Origin: Promethearchaeota archaeon
GTDB lineage: Archaea; Asgardarchaeota; Lokiarchaeia; Sigynarchaeales; SOKP01
Assembly (NCBI GenBank): GCA_030605085.1
Contig: JAUWBH010000042.1
Span: 1-36,141, forward strand
Reading direction: 5' to 3'
Length of the DNA stretch: 36,141 nt
The first letter of the stretch is position 1. Each line of letters opens with the position of its first letter. The notes below the pieces were generated by a model. That model did not search any database. It was given only the letters and a program-made list of their open reading frames with translations, and was not told where the DNA came from. The position numbers and the translations under genes are program-made. Shown in pieces: positions 1 through 8,406 of the stretch.

Positions 1-706
1 GCATCATCTCTTTTTCGGGATCGATTGCTACGTAGCAAAGTTTTTCTTTGATGTCTCTTACAATTTCTTTCTCTGCTGATGTAGTGAAGGAATAACCCTT
101 TTGTCGGAGTAATCGCTGTAAATAGGTTGTAATATCTCTACCTGCTAGGTCAATTCTCTGGATTGCGTGGCTTAAAGCGAAACCCTCGAATATTGGTACG
201 CAATGAGATACACCATCACCAATATCAATTACGCATCCTGTAGTACGACCAGAAGCATATAGCGATAAGACTGCTTGCATCGCTACATATAATGCAGGCG
301 TATTGAATGTTTCAAACATTATTTCAGCCATTTTCTCTCTGTTTGGCCTTGGATTTAAAGGTGCTTCGGTCAAAAGTATTGGGTGTTCGCTTGGATCGAT
401 TCTTAGGTCGGTATAAAATGTATAGTGCCAGATCTTCTCCATAGCGGTCCAATCTTCGATAATACCATGTTCTACAGGGAACATTAGCTTTAAAACACCT
501 TTAAGTTGCATGGCTTCCTCGCCGATGTAGTATTCTCGAGTGTAGTGTTCGACATCGGTCATTATTGACTCATATTTAGGGTAACCAATTAAAGTAGGAA
601 ATACTGAACGAGGTTGATCCTCACCAGCAAATCCATTCTTTGAGATCCCCGTACCGTTATCTACAACAAGTGCCTTAGCACTTAAAAAACTTTCTTCTTC
701 TGCCAT
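1..706 (-). CDS. Lokiactin (actin-family ATPase), C-terminus cut off by window edge
   Basis: Actin-like cytoskeletal ATPase. The 235 visible residues read almost like eukaryotic actin. The first phosphate-binding loop is DNGTG at residues 16-20, followed by [25 protein letters not shown] is near residue 93, [14 protein letters not shown] near 113, and the second phosphate loop [15 protein letters not shown] starts at 161. [11 protein letters not shown] and [14 protein letters not shown] follow. The start is the ATG at 704-706 (minus), with a good AAGGAG ribosome-binding site (717-722) ten bases upstream. The gene runs off base 1, so about 140 C-terminal residues (the rest of subdomains 3/4 and 1) are not seen. 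In Asgard archaea lokiactins form filaments and interact with profilin/gelsolin-type proteins; no such partner gene lies in this window. It could in principle be an actin-related protein, but the closeness to canonical actin favours lokiactin. Confidence 0.96.
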   Translation of the reverse strand, partial: MAEEESFLSAKALVVDNGTGISKNGFAGEDQPRSVFPTLIGYPKYESIMTDVEHYTREYYIGEEAMQLKGVLKLMFPVEHGIIEDWTAMEKIWHYTFYTDLRIDPSEHPILLTEAPLNPRPNREKMAEIMFETFNTPALYVAMQAVLSLYASGRTTGCVIDIGDGVSHCVPIFEGFALSHAIQRIDLAGRDITTYLQRLLRQKGYSFTTSAEKEIVRDIKEKLCYVAIDPEKEMM

Positions 707-1272
707 TTCAAAATTTCTCCTTAATATATAATTATATTTTTTAGATCAATTTTTTTAATTTTTACAATAACGCTTTAATTATTTATATTTTTATGTATAT
801 AATTACCTCTTTTATTTTTTTGAAACAAAGAGTATTGTTAATTGTGGTAAATAAAAATTAAATACATAATAATGCTTTTTGTATATAAATTTTTTTAATA
901 GAGAAATATAAAATACCCTTATTGTTTTAGATTTTTAAATTTGTTCAAACATATATTTAAGTAAATGATTTCCATTTACGTACTTATTGTAGAGTAATTG
1001 TCTTAACATATTTTATCAAAAACATTCTTTCATTTTTTTCAAATTAGTCCAATTTAGGTCAAAATTTTAGTGATAACAAAAAAAATCAATTGGTGTAAGA
1101 ATTAGTTAAAAAAATTTAGAACTGATTTTTTACGATGATAACTTCGTTCTTAAATTTCTTTGCTATTTTATAAATATTAGATTTAATCCATAATTTTTTT
1201 TAAGAGTAATAATAAAAATAAGAGTAAAAAATTGAATATTTCTTAACGAAAAAATTTCGAGAAAAAAATAAC
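707..1272. other. AT-rich divergent intergenic region (lokiactin / LRR gene)
   Basis: This 566-base gap separates the divergently transcribed lokiactin and LRR genes. It holds only poly-A/T stretches and several TATA-like tracts, for example around 725-740 and 885-895. The lokiactin ribosome-binding site lies at 717-722. I see no ORF with coding character, no RNA gene and no strong repeat. It presumably carries both promoters. Confidence 0.5.
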
Positions 1273-2709
1273 ATGGATTTAAACCCTGATTATATTAAAC
1301 AAAACTTAAGTAAAATTGGAAGAAAAGAAGCAAACTCTCTACTAAGAGAGTGGATTGTTAGCTCGAACGATCTTAATCTAAGAAAAAAAGCTCTAAAACA
1401 ATTAGGAGCGATTGATGATCTTAAAAATTTCAAATTTTTCGAGCAATTATATCTTTCTGACGAGAGTATTGAGATTAAGTTAATATCTGGGGAAATTTTG
1501 AAAGAAAAATACTGTAAAAATAAAAACCTCATACCGCTTTTGGAATATACTCTTTTTAATGTTAATAATTTGGATCAAAAGTTTCTAGCGGTAGAGACAT
1601 TAAATGCGATAAATAATAAAGAATCTCGCAAAAAAATAAAAAAATTTTTAAGAGTTTATATTAAATTGGAATTAAAAAATAAAATTAAAGAATTTCTAAA
1701 AGAGATTTTTACAAAAGAATACGATTCCTCATTTTCTCAATTTATTTTAGATATATGCTTTAATTTAATCTTATACGATTATTATATAAAAGAATGCGGA
1801 TACAATGTCACCTTGCGTAATGGTTTTATTATTTTATTAAATTGTGAGGGTGCAGGTTTAAAATACATAGAAAATATAATAGGGTTAAAGAAGCTTGTAA
1901 ATTTAGAGCACCTTTTTATTCAGAGAAACGATATTAAGAGAATTAAGGGAATTGATCACTTAAAAAAGCTGAGAAGTCTTGACCTTAGTAAAAATAAAAT
2001 AAAAAAAATTGAAAATTTAGAAAATTTAGCGAACTTAGAAGAATTAGACTTATCTAATAATAAGATTAAGACCATTGAAAATCTGGATTTTTTAAAAAAT
2101 ATGAAAAAATTATCTCTTGAGGTAAATTTAATAGAGAAAATAAATGGCTTAAATAATTTAAATAATTTGGAGGAATTAAATTTAAGTAATAATGAAATTT
2201 CAGAAATTAATAACTTAGATTCTTTATTAAAATTAAAAAAGTTAAATATTTCTCTTAATAAAATAGAGATGATATCAGGATTGGGAAGGCTGAATAATTT
2301 AAGATTCCTTTATCTTAACGATAACGAAGTATCTCAAATTAAAGATCTAGAAGCTTTGTGTGAGCTGAAAACTCTTAATCTTTCAAATAATTTTATTGTA
2401 CGAATTGAAGATTTAGACATGGTGAAAAATTTAAGGAAATTAGAGCTAAGTAATAACAAAATTGAAAAAATCGAAGGACTCGGTAATCAAATAAAATTAA
2501 AGGAACTATTTCTCGATAAAAATTATATAAACAAACTAGAGGGGTTGAATAACTGTCAGAGTCTGATAATTCTTTTTCTTGAGCATAATAACATATCAGA
2601 ATTTAAAACTGAACATATCAAGCATTTAAAAAACTTAAATTTTATATTTTTAAACGAGAATCCATTAACACCAGAAAGTTGGATTTGCTACAAAAAAAGA
2701 AGGTGGTAG
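1273..2709 (+). CDS. SDS22-like leucine-rich repeat protein
   Basis: A 478-residue protein with a mostly alpha-helical, Lys/Leu-rich N-terminal part (about 1-150, possibly HEAT-like hairpins). About twelve leucine-rich repeats of roughly 22 residues follow from about residue 190 to 465. The repeat unit, of the kind LxxLxxLDLSxNxIxxIExL, is the SDS22 type found in eukaryotic phosphatase regulators and in many Asgard proteins. The array closes with FLNENPLTPESW, which resembles a C-terminal cap. No signal peptide or membrane segment is visible, so it is probably a cytosolic protein-binding scaffold. The start is the ATG after an A-rich tract with no clear ribosome-binding site. It is divergent from lokiactin, which is suggestive but does not prove a link. 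The partner is unknown. Confidence 0.85.
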   Translation: MDLNPDYIKQNLSKIGRKEANSLLREWIVSSNDLNLRKKALKQLGAIDDLKNFKFFEQLYLSDESIEIKLISGEILKEKYCKNKNLIPLLEYTLFNVNNLDQKFLAVETLNAINNKESRKKIKKFLRVYIKLELKNKIKEFLKEIFTKEYDSSFSQFILDICFNLILYDYYIKECGYNVTLRNGFIILLNCEGAGLKYIENIIGLKKLVNLEHLFIQRNDIKRIKGIDHLKKLRSLDLSKNKIKKIENLENLANLEELDLSNNKIKTIENLDFLKNMKKLSLEVNLIEKINGLNNLNNLEELNLSNNEISEINNLDSLLKLKKLNISLNKIEMISGLGRLNNLRFLYLNDNEVSQIKDLEALCELKTLNLSNNFIVRIEDLDMVKNLRKLELSNNKIEKIEGLGNQIKLKELFLDKNYINKLEGLNNCQSLIILFLEHNNISEFKTEHIKHLKNLNFIFLNENPLTPESWICYKKRRW

Positions 2710-3077
2710 TCTATTATTCAGCCTTTTCTTTTTTCAAATCTATTTGAACATTGAAAATAGATTATTGAATGATGTTAAGTTAAATTAAGAATAAAATAAT
2801 ATATAAAGTTTTCAGTCCTATTTTTTGACTCTTTTTGTAATGATTTTGTTTAAAAATGAAACATTAATATAATTATTCAGTTTCAAAGGAAGTTGATCTC
2901 TAAATTCTTTTGAGCTGAATCTTATTTTATTAAAATTCATTATTATTTTACGTTTTATCTATTATTATTTATTCTAATTTAGGATTTATTGAAATTTATC
3001 TTAAGATTACTTCTTTAATTGTAAATAGACTCTATTGGAATGGATTTTAAGAAAAATAACTTAAATATAAGTTTGAC
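2710..3077. other. Convergent intergenic region, AT-rich
   Basis: This 368-base gap lies between the 3' ends of the LRR gene (+) and the acetyltransferase gene (-). T-tracts shortly after the LRR stop (around 2725-2737) and A/T runs near 2990-3060 could end transcription from both sides. No ORF, RNA gene or clear inverted repeat was seen. Confidence 0.4.
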
Positions 3078-3638
3078 CTAATGGCTTTTTAGATAATCGT
3101 CGATACATAGTTCCATGATTACTTCATCGTAATAGGTTGAATTCATATAAAATTGCTTTTTTCTTACACCGACTACTTGAAAATCCATTTTATTGTAGAG
3201 ATTTAAAGCTCTTTTATTAGTAGAAAAGCAACTAAGAATTATTTTTTCTTTGTTATTTAACTTTTTAGATTCGCGGATAGCTACATCTATAAGGTGGAAG
3301 CCTATTCCCATGTTGCGATATTTTTTAGATACAATTATTCCAAGATTGCCAACATGAGTAGCCGCTTCCCATTCTAAATTCGAAACCTCACATTGTCCAA
3401 TTATTGTATATGGTTCTAAATTTGGAATTTCAGCAACAACACATAATTCATTTTCACTTTTAATAGTCTCGTACCAAGAGTTTTTTTCTGCTTCGGATAA
3501 GACAGGATTAAAAATAGGAAGATAAAAACCTTCTTCTATAACTTCGTTAAAATTGAACCAAACACCCTCTATATCGGATTTTTTTATGTGTCTTATGATA
3601 ATTTTTTTTTTATTTTGTAATTCAATAACCTTTTTCAT
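3078..3638 (-). CDS. GNAT-family N-acetyltransferase (RimI/RimJ-like)
   Basis: A 186-residue single-domain GCN5-related acetyltransferase that would transfer acetyl from acetyl-CoA to an amine. The pyrophosphate-binding loop of motif A reads KYRNMGIGFHLIDVA at about residues 106-120, matching Q/R-x-x-G-x-G/A. It is preceded by the expected strand (HVGNLGIIVSKKY) and followed by LSCFSTNKRALNLYNKMDFQVVGVRKK, the usual motif B region where a tyrosine or asparagine acts near the thiol. Length fits the family. The substrate (protein N-terminus, ribosomal protein, polyamine or antibiotic) cannot be read from sequence. It is transcribed alone, convergent with the LRR gene and divergent from the winged-helix-like gene, with an AT-rich shared promoter region. 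Confidence 0.88.
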   Translation of the reverse strand: MKKVIELQNKKKIIIRHIKKSDIEGVWFNFNEVIEEGFYLPIFNPVLSEAEKNSWYETIKSENELCVVAEIPNLEPYTIIGQCEVSNLEWEAATHVGNLGIIVSKKYRNMGIGFHLIDVAIRESKKLNNKEKIILSCFSTNKRALNLYNKMDFQVVGVRKKQFYMNSTYYDEVIMELCIDDYLKSH

Positions 3639-3718
3639 TATTTGTATAATTTTTTCAAGTTTTTTTAAAATTATTTTTATGACTATATTTTTTATGTTAA
3701 TATTTTTTATGTTATATT

Positions 3719-4168
3719 ATGGACAATGAAAAAGATGAGATGGCGAAAAAAGATAAAGAAAAAATGACTCAGGCATTCAATCAGAAGACGGAAGGTAAAA
3801 AGAAACCCGTTGCTAAGGATCTAGTTAAATTAAAACATGTAGAAATTAAAAAACAAGAGGTAGATCAGGAAGCAGTGGAGCTTGCGAAAACCATAAAAAC
3901 ACAAATAGCAACACACGATAGCTTTGATCAGCTATCAAACGATGAGAAAACCATACTTGAAACATTTGAAGGCAAAAGATTATTCTTAACGCGCATAGCA
4001 ATAATCATTAATCAGAGCAGAGTACTTTTAGGAATTGAACCCTTTAAAAAAGCAGATTTAGAAAAGATACTGGGTGATCTTATCGCGAAAGGTTATGTTT
4101 TATCTGAGATAGTAGGAGATAATAGAGTATATTACCTTTCAGAAAGAGGAAAAGAACGAGCGCTATAA
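3719..4168 (+). CDS. Small charged protein with winged-helix-like C-terminus
   Basis: This 149-residue protein is not assigned to a named family. Residues 1-60 are highly charged, rich in Lys and Glu, and probably disordered or coiled coil. Residues about 70-149 look like a winged helix: a helix (LSNDEKTILETF), a second (TRIAIIINQSRVLLG), a third (KKADLEKILGDLIAKGYV), then a beta-hairpin wing (LSEIVGDNRVYYLSERGKERAL). The last segment is typical of archaeal wHTH regulators and of transcription or replication factors. The ATG at 3719 lies in a T-rich, apparently leaderless context; the in-frame ATG at 3740 is an alternative start. It converges on rpoK with only 18 bases between stops. A DNA-binding role is inference. 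Confidence 0.6.
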   Translation: MDNEKDEMAKKDKEKMTQAFNQKTEGKKKPVAKDLVKLKHVEIKKQEVDQEAVELAKTIKTQIATHDSFDQLSNDEKTILETFEGKRLFLTRIAIIINQSRVLLGIEPFKKADLEKILGDLIAKGYVLSEIVGDNRVYYLSERGKERAL

Positions 4169-4199
4169 AAAAATTTTTAATAAAAATTAATTTTTTTTT
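4167..4199. terminator. Probable bidirectional T-tract terminator
   Basis: Between the convergent stops of the winged-helix-like gene (4168) and rpoK (4187) lies a run of A (4167-4173), a T run, and a nine-T tract (4191-4199). Archaeal RNA polymerase terminates on oligo-T. The T tract serves the plus strand and the A run serves the minus strand. There is no stable stem-loop. Confidence 0.5.
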
Positions 4200-4489
4200 A
4201 TAATAAGTTTGTTAATATTGATATCTTGCCACTCTCTCGAGGGAAGTTCCCTCCTTATTGTGAGCGGGAGGATTCCTAATTTTAACTCTAGTTGGGCAAT
4301 TTTAATTGGATCAATCATATTTTTAGGTTTATCAGCTAATATTGGAGCTCCAAAACTAATTTGAAGTGCTCGTGCCCCGACTATACGGGCTTTTTCGTAT
4401 CGTGTAAGAAAAATAGATCCAATCTTTACATATTTTCTAACTTCTTTATATTTTTTCCTTAACTCTCGAGATTCTAAGAAGCTTGACAC
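4187..4489 (-). CDS. rpoK: DNA-directed RNA polymerase subunit K (Rpb6/omega family)
   Basis: Archaeal RpoK, the homologue of eukaryotic Rpb6 and bacterial omega, which clamps and stabilises the largest RNA polymerase subunit. The family core is plain: LTRYEKARIVGARALQISFG, then APILADKPKNMIDPIKIAQLELKLGILPLTIRRELP, ending with the conserved acidic/aromatic tail REWQDI. The protein has about 100 residues, with an N-terminal extension of about 25 residues before the core, as in several archaea. The chosen start is a GTG at 4487-4489; no upstream in-frame ATG is evident. Downstream it converges on the winged-helix-like gene; upstream lies the tRNA-Val gene in the same orientation. Confidence 0.95.
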   Translation of the reverse strand: MSSFLESRELRKKYKEVRKYVKIGSIFLTRYEKARIVGARALQISFGAPILADKPKNMIDPIKIAQLELKLGILPLTIRRELPSREWQDININKLIIKKN

Positions 4490-4644
4490 GGTTTAACAAA
4501 CCAAAAACAAGTAGTTATCAAACATAAATGTAGGATAGATTAAAACTTTTTTGGTTTTAATCTCATTAAGATAGTCTTTAAAGAAAAATTTCAATATTAT
4601 GGGCAAAATTACTAATTTTAGGAAGTTTTAGTGAAGTTTGATTA
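4490..4644. other. Spacer between rpoK and tRNA-Val
   Basis: This 155-base AT-rich segment holds no ORF. It must contain the rpoK promoter (minus strand) and the 3' end signal of the tRNA transcript. T-rich stretches on the minus strand near 4600-4640 would serve as a terminator. Together with the tRNA and the Hef promoter region it makes up the 457-base gap from 4490 to 4946. Confidence 0.35.
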
Positions 4645-4658
4645 TGCGCGGAGGGGGA

Positions 4659-4688
4659 TTATCACTCAGAATCGAATCGATTCCTTGA
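4659..4688 (-). other. tRNA-Val intron 2 (T-loop, about position 59/60)
   Basis: These 30 nt interrupt the T-loop. Removal restores the canonical loop TTCGAAT between GGGGG and CCCCC. The boundary can slide between positions 57/58 and 60/61 because AAT is repeated at the two ends. Inside the insert, GAATC pairs with a later GATTC around a five-base loop, giving the intron hairpin. T-loop introns are known mainly from Thermoproteales. Confidence 0.72.
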
Positions 4689-4711
4689 TTCGAACCCCCG
4701 ACCTACACGGT

Positions 4712-4736
4712 GTACTCCCGAACAAATTAGATCGGA
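4712..4736 (-). other. tRNA-Val intron 1 (anticodon loop, about position 36/37)
   Basis: These 25 nt interrupt the anticodon loop. The RNA can form CTC/GAG beside the anticodon stem, a three-base ACT bulge and then CCGA/TCGG closing a 10-nt loop. This is a relaxed bulge-helix-bulge arrangement. Cutting after AC in the bulge leaves the loop CTCACAC. The exact boundary can slide by up to two bases because CAC/ACAC is repeated at the two ends; the anticodon stays CAC in each case. Confidence 0.72.
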
Positions 4737-4946
4737 GTGAGCGTGTCGTTATAGCCAGGCTAAACCATCCGCGCTTGTTGATATAAGGAACGAAATGAGT
4801 AATATGAATTAAATATTTTTTAAAAATTTATTAATTATTGACTTTATTAAATTGTTATTAATATAATTTAAGAAATTAAGTAGACTCTGATATTTTATAT
4901 ATTTTTCTTATATCAAATTACTTAACCCAATTTTCGATTAGATATT

Positions 4947-7301
4947 TTGGTGGTTATTGTATCAAGCAGTGAAGAATTTATAACCCATTTTTTAATTGGA
5001 AAAAATCTAGTAATAAGAAGAGCGTACCAAGAAAATATATTCATAAATTGCCTAAATCAAAATAGTTTAATAGTAATTCCTACTGGTTTGGGTAAGACTA
5101 TAATAGCTTTAATGTTAGCAGTACATAGATTATCGGAAAAACCAAATTCAAAAATTATTTTTTTAGCTCCAACGAAACCTTTAGTAGAACAACATTTTAA
5201 ATCGTTTTTAGAGCTCACTTTGCTTCCTCCAGAGTCGTTAAAATCGATAACTGGAGCAACGGTACCAGATAAAAGAAAAGAGATATGGAAGGACACTAAG
5301 ATTGCTTTTATGACCCCACAAGTACTTCAGAACGATATTATTTCAAATATTTATTCGTTAAAAGATGTATCTTTAATAATTTTTGACGAATGTCATAGAA
5401 CAGTTGGAGATTATGCTTATTGTTTTATTGCAAATAAATACATGGATGTCTCAAAGGATCCGCAGATAATAGGTCTTACCGCAAGCCCTGGATCTACTGA
5501 GGATAAAATTAACGAAATCAAACAAAATTTATTTGTAGAACACATTGAAATTAGAACAGAAAAGGACTCAGATGTAAAACCTTATATCCATAAGGTTGAT
5601 AATGAATGGATTAAAATAAAGCTACCAAAAGAATTTTTAGAAATAAAAGCTATTTTAACAGAAAAATTAAAAGATATTTATAAATGGTTAAAACAAAACG
5701 AATTATTGGAATCCTACGATATAAATAAAATCACCAGAAAAGATATATTGAAGTTAAGTAATATTATCAATCGTAGGATTACATACGCCAGAGATAATAA
5801 CGAAAAATTTCAAATGTTTTACGCTAAAAAACTAACTGCTAATTCAATAAGAATATCTCACATGACAGAGTTAATTGAAACGCAAGGCGTAAATGTTTTA
5901 ATAGATTATATTGAAAAGAATGAAGAAAAAATAAAGAAAAATACAGCAAATAAATCGTTAAGAGAACTTTTTAGCGATAATAGCATTAAGCGCGTTAAAT
6001 ATTTAATTTATCAGATACAAGCAAAAGGTATTATCCATCCTAAAATAGAAAAATTAAAACAAATTCTAAATTCTCAAATAGTCGAAAACAAGGATTCACG
6101 AGTTCTAGTATTTTGTCATTTTAGAGACTCAGTAAACAATATCGTAAAGTTTTTCGAAAATGACGACGTAATAAGAGCACATAAATTCGTTGGGCAACAA
6201 ACAAAAGGATCTGATAAAGGTTTAACACAGAAAGAACAAATTAAACTTTTAGAAGAATTTAAAGAAGGAATTTACAATACATTAATAGGTACGAGTGTTG
6301 CTGAAGAAGGACTTGATATAGCTGAGTGCGATTTAGTTATTTTCTATGATGTCGTTCCTAGCGCTATAAGGACTATTCAACGTCGTGGAAGGACGGGCAG
6401 GAAAAAAGAAGGGAAAGTTTTTATTTTAATGGCAGAAGATACAAGAGACGAAGGGTATTATTGGGCTGAAAAAATAAAGGAAAAAAATATGAAGAAAAGT
6501 TTAGAGAAAATAAAAAACACGGAAAACCAATTAAAATCCGGGCAATCTAATCTCTTAAATTTTATTACTCAAGAAACAGAAAGTAAAAACAACGTAGAAG
6601 AATTCAATAAAATAGAAAATAGTACAGTTAAAAGGATCTTAGGAGCTGAAAAATTTGAAATTATTTGCGATAATCGAGAAACATCGTCTCCCGTTGTTAG
6701 AATTTTATCCTTAATGGGTGTAAATCTTAAACTGGAACAATTAACAGTTGCAGATTACTTAATTTCAGATAGGGCCGGAATTGAACGAAAATCTGCTAAA
6801 GATTTTAACGATTCCATAATGGATGGAAGGTTATTTAACGAGTTAATTGAATTGAAAAATAATTTTAAAAGACCAATTTTAATTTTAGAGGGGGATCCTT
6901 TTTTAATTTCAAATATTAACGAAAACGCTCTTTATGGAACAATTACATCTATTATATTGAATTTAGGTATAATTGTATATAAAACAAAAGATCCAAAAGA
7001 CACTGCGATGTTCTTATATCAATTAGCAAAAAAAGAACAAACAGAATCTAAAAGTAAGATTAATTTAAGGTTTGAGAAAGCACCTATAGAATTATCTCAC
7101 TTATTAGAATATATCGTGGCTGGAATCCCGGGAGTGAATTCTCTCAGAGCTAAGAATTTACTTATCGAATTTAAAACTTTACAAAAAATTTTTATGGCAG
7201 ATATTCCAGATTTAACTAAAGTTGATAATATAGGAAAAAAAATTGCTCAAGAAATCTATAAAATTGCTAGGCACAAATATCTAAATAATGCGAATAAATA
7301 A
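4947..7301 (+). CDS. hef: Hef-type helicase-nuclease (archaeal FANCM/XPF homologue)
   Basis: Superfamily 2 helicase fused to an XPF/ERCC4 nuclease, which processes stalled forks and branched DNA. Helicase motifs: Walker A PTGLGKT (45-51), motif II DECHRT (about 148), motif III GLTASPG, a helical insert of Hef/FANCM type (about 220-370), then the second RecA domain ending in motif VI QRRGRTGRK (about 478). The nuclease domain begins with CDNRETSS (about 572) and has the metal-binding ERKSAKDF (about 613; family consensus ERKxxxDF). A tandem helix-hairpin-helix region (GIPGVNSLRAKNLL, then KVDNIGKKIAQEI) closes the 784-residue protein, so it is a full-length euryarchaeal-style fusion. No ATG is available near the family start: the frame offers TTG at 4947 immediately followed by GTG at 4950, which I regard as the likelier start. 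It probably works with PCNA. Confidence 0.95.
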   Translation: MVVIVSSSEEFITHFLIGKNLVIRRAYQENIFINCLNQNSLIVIPTGLGKTIIALMLAVHRLSEKPNSKIIFLAPTKPLVEQHFKSFLELTLLPPESLKSITGATVPDKRKEIWKDTKIAFMTPQVLQNDIISNIYSLKDVSLIIFDECHRTVGDYAYCFIANKYMDVSKDPQIIGLTASPGSTEDKINEIKQNLFVEHIEIRTEKDSDVKPYIHKVDNEWIKIKLPKEFLEIKAILTEKLKDIYKWLKQNELLESYDINKITRKDILKLSNIINRRITYARDNNEKFQMFYAKKLTANSIRISHMTELIETQGVNVLIDYIEKNEEKIKKNTANKSLRELFSDNSIKRVKYLIYQIQAKGIIHPKIEKLKQILNSQIVENKDSRVLVFCHFRDSVNNIVKFFENDDVIRAHKFVGQQTKGSDKGLTQKEQIKLLEEFKEGIYNTLIGTSVAEEGLDIAECDLVIFYDVVPSAIRTIQRRGRTGRKKEGKVFILMAEDTRDEGYYWAEKIKEKNMKKSLEKIKNTENQLKSGQSNLLNFITQETESKNNVEEFNKIENSTVKRILGAEKFEIICDNRETSSPVVRILSLMGVNLKLEQLTVADYLISDRAGIERKSAKDFNDSIMDGRLFNELIELKNNFKRPILILEGDPFLISNINENALYGTITSIILNLGIIVYKTKDPKDTAMFLYQLAKKEQTESKSKINLRFEKAPIELSHLLEYIVAGIPGVNSLRAKNLLIEFKTLQKIFMADIPDLTKVDNIGKKIAQEIYKIARHKYLNNANK

Positions 7302-7360
7302 ACAATTTCATTGAAAAGAAATTCTATATTCAAATTTGTTTTCTTCTCTATTTTAAACTA

Positions 7361-7384
7361 CTCCTCCCTAAATTTAGGAAGGAG
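7361..7384. repeat. 24-nt palindrome between hef and the GTPase gene
   Basis: The element starts CTCCTCCCTAAATTT and mirrors itself over 24 bases with one mismatch pair (bases 6 and 19 of the element). It is the only GC-rich island in this intergenic gap. It could be an RNA hairpin acting at the end of hef or a protein-binding dyad; position does not decide between them. Confidence 0.4.
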
Positions 7385-7543
7385 ATGTCTTGGAGTTTTC
7401 TTGAATAATCACGATAAAATTAGTAGATTTAAATATAAAAACAATTCTTAAATGAATAAAGGTTTTTAACGATAAAACTAAAAATATTAATATAATTGGA
7501 TTTATTCAAATAATATATTATTTTTTTTGGTGTATTGGTTTAA

Positions 7544-8134
7544 ATGATTAAATTTAAGGTTGTAATCGCTGGAGCAAAAAATGTCGGCAAAACTAGCTTA
7601 TTGCGTAGATATGCTACCGGTAAATTTGACAAATCAACCCTCAGCACAATAGGCGTAGATTTTGAAACAAAGAAAGTGAAAGTTAATGATACTGACATTC
7701 TCCTTAATCTCTGGGACTTTGGAGGGGAAAAAAAGTTTCGTCTGCTATTTCCTTCTTATGTTTCCGGTGCTTCGGGAGCTCTAATTTTGTACGACTTAAC
7801 AAATAAAGATTCTTTAACTGACCTTCACAATTGGGTAAACATCATTGATAACGTGCAAAATCCTCCGCGAACTAAGTTATTGCTAGAGCATAAAATAGAT
7901 TTAGAAGCCCAGAGAGAGATTTCGAGGGAAGACGCCATGAAAATACATTCTAAGTATAAATTTCAAGGGGATATACTAGGTACATCAGCTAAAACAGGAG
8001 CAGGAGTCGAAAAAGCATTCCAAATGTTAGGTGCCGAAATTCTTAGAAAATCATTACGAAAATGTCCAAATTGTGATAAGCATTATCCGATTGAATTGAA
8101 ATTTTGTCAATATTGTGGTCATAAGACCAAATAA
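7544..8134 (+). CDS. Ras/Rab-like small GTPase with C-terminal zinc ribbon
   Basis: Asgard small GTPase of the Ras superfamily, 196 residues. G1 is GAKNVGKT (10-17), switch I has TIGVDF (35-40), G3 is WDFGGEKKF (57-65) and G5 is TSAKTG. Two positions deviate. The residue matching catalytic Gln61 of Ras is Glu (E62 in GGE), as in many Asgard WDFGGE GTPases. The G4 motif reads EHKIDL rather than xNKxD, so the Asn that contacts guanine is His. The C-terminus has no prenylation motif but ends in a zinc ribbon, CPNCDKHYP then FCQYCGHKTK (two CxxC pairs), which may anchor it to a protein partner. ATG start, monocistronic. GTP binding is likely; regulation and process (trafficking, cytoskeleton) are unknown. 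A roadblock and a longin-like protein occur later in the window, typical partners by family but not linked here. Confidence 0.92.
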   Translation: MIKFKVVIAGAKNVGKTSLLRRYATGKFDKSTLSTIGVDFETKKVKVNDTDILLNLWDFGGEKKFRLLFPSYVSGASGALILYDLTNKDSLTDLHNWVNIIDNVQNPPRTKLLLEHKIDLEAQREISREDAMKIHSKYKFQGDILGTSAKTGAGVEKAFQMLGAEILRKSLRKCPNCDKHYPIELKFCQYCGHKTK

Positions 8135-8406
8135 TCGATTTCTCAAGTGTTTAATAAAGTAATAAATAAACCTTATAATATATTTCTCACTTTTCAATCT
8201 TTATCTTTAAAACTGAATAATCATCTTATATAATTAAGAAATTCGAAAAAGAATCTGGTTGAAAATTAAAAACAAAAAAACAATTCAGAGATTATTAATT
8301 TTATTTCAATTGAATCTATAAGAGTAACTATTTCTAAAATGATAAATTAATAAATTTAAAAGTTTTATAAAAAATTTATTAGAATAAAAAGAAGCGTTGC
8401 GTTAAA

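Larger units (their letters stand above)
4645..4774 (-). tRNA. tRNA-Val (anticodon CAC) with two introns
   Basis: Read on the minus strand the acceptor pairs GCGCGGA with TCCGCGC (4768-4774 / 4646-4652) and the discriminator base is A (4645). No CCA is encoded. The D-arm is GTTT-AGCCTGGCTA-TAAC, where the fourth pair is T-T. The anticodon stem ACACG/CGTGT encloses a loop that becomes CTCACAC after removal of 25 nt, giving anticodon CAC for valine. The T-stem GGGGG/CCCCC encloses TTCGAAT only after removal of a further 30 nt. The spliced tRNA is 75 nt, a normal size. Both insertions sit in loops and leave all stems intact, as expected for archaeal introns cut by the splicing endonuclease. Upstream (minus strand) an AAATATTTAA tract near 4809-4818 could be the TATA box. 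Confidence 0.88.

Noticed and set aside
4645..4700. The GAATCGATTC repeats in the tRNA region as a stand-alone palindromic element
   Set aside because: They lie wholly inside the T-loop insertion and are explained by the intron hairpin.
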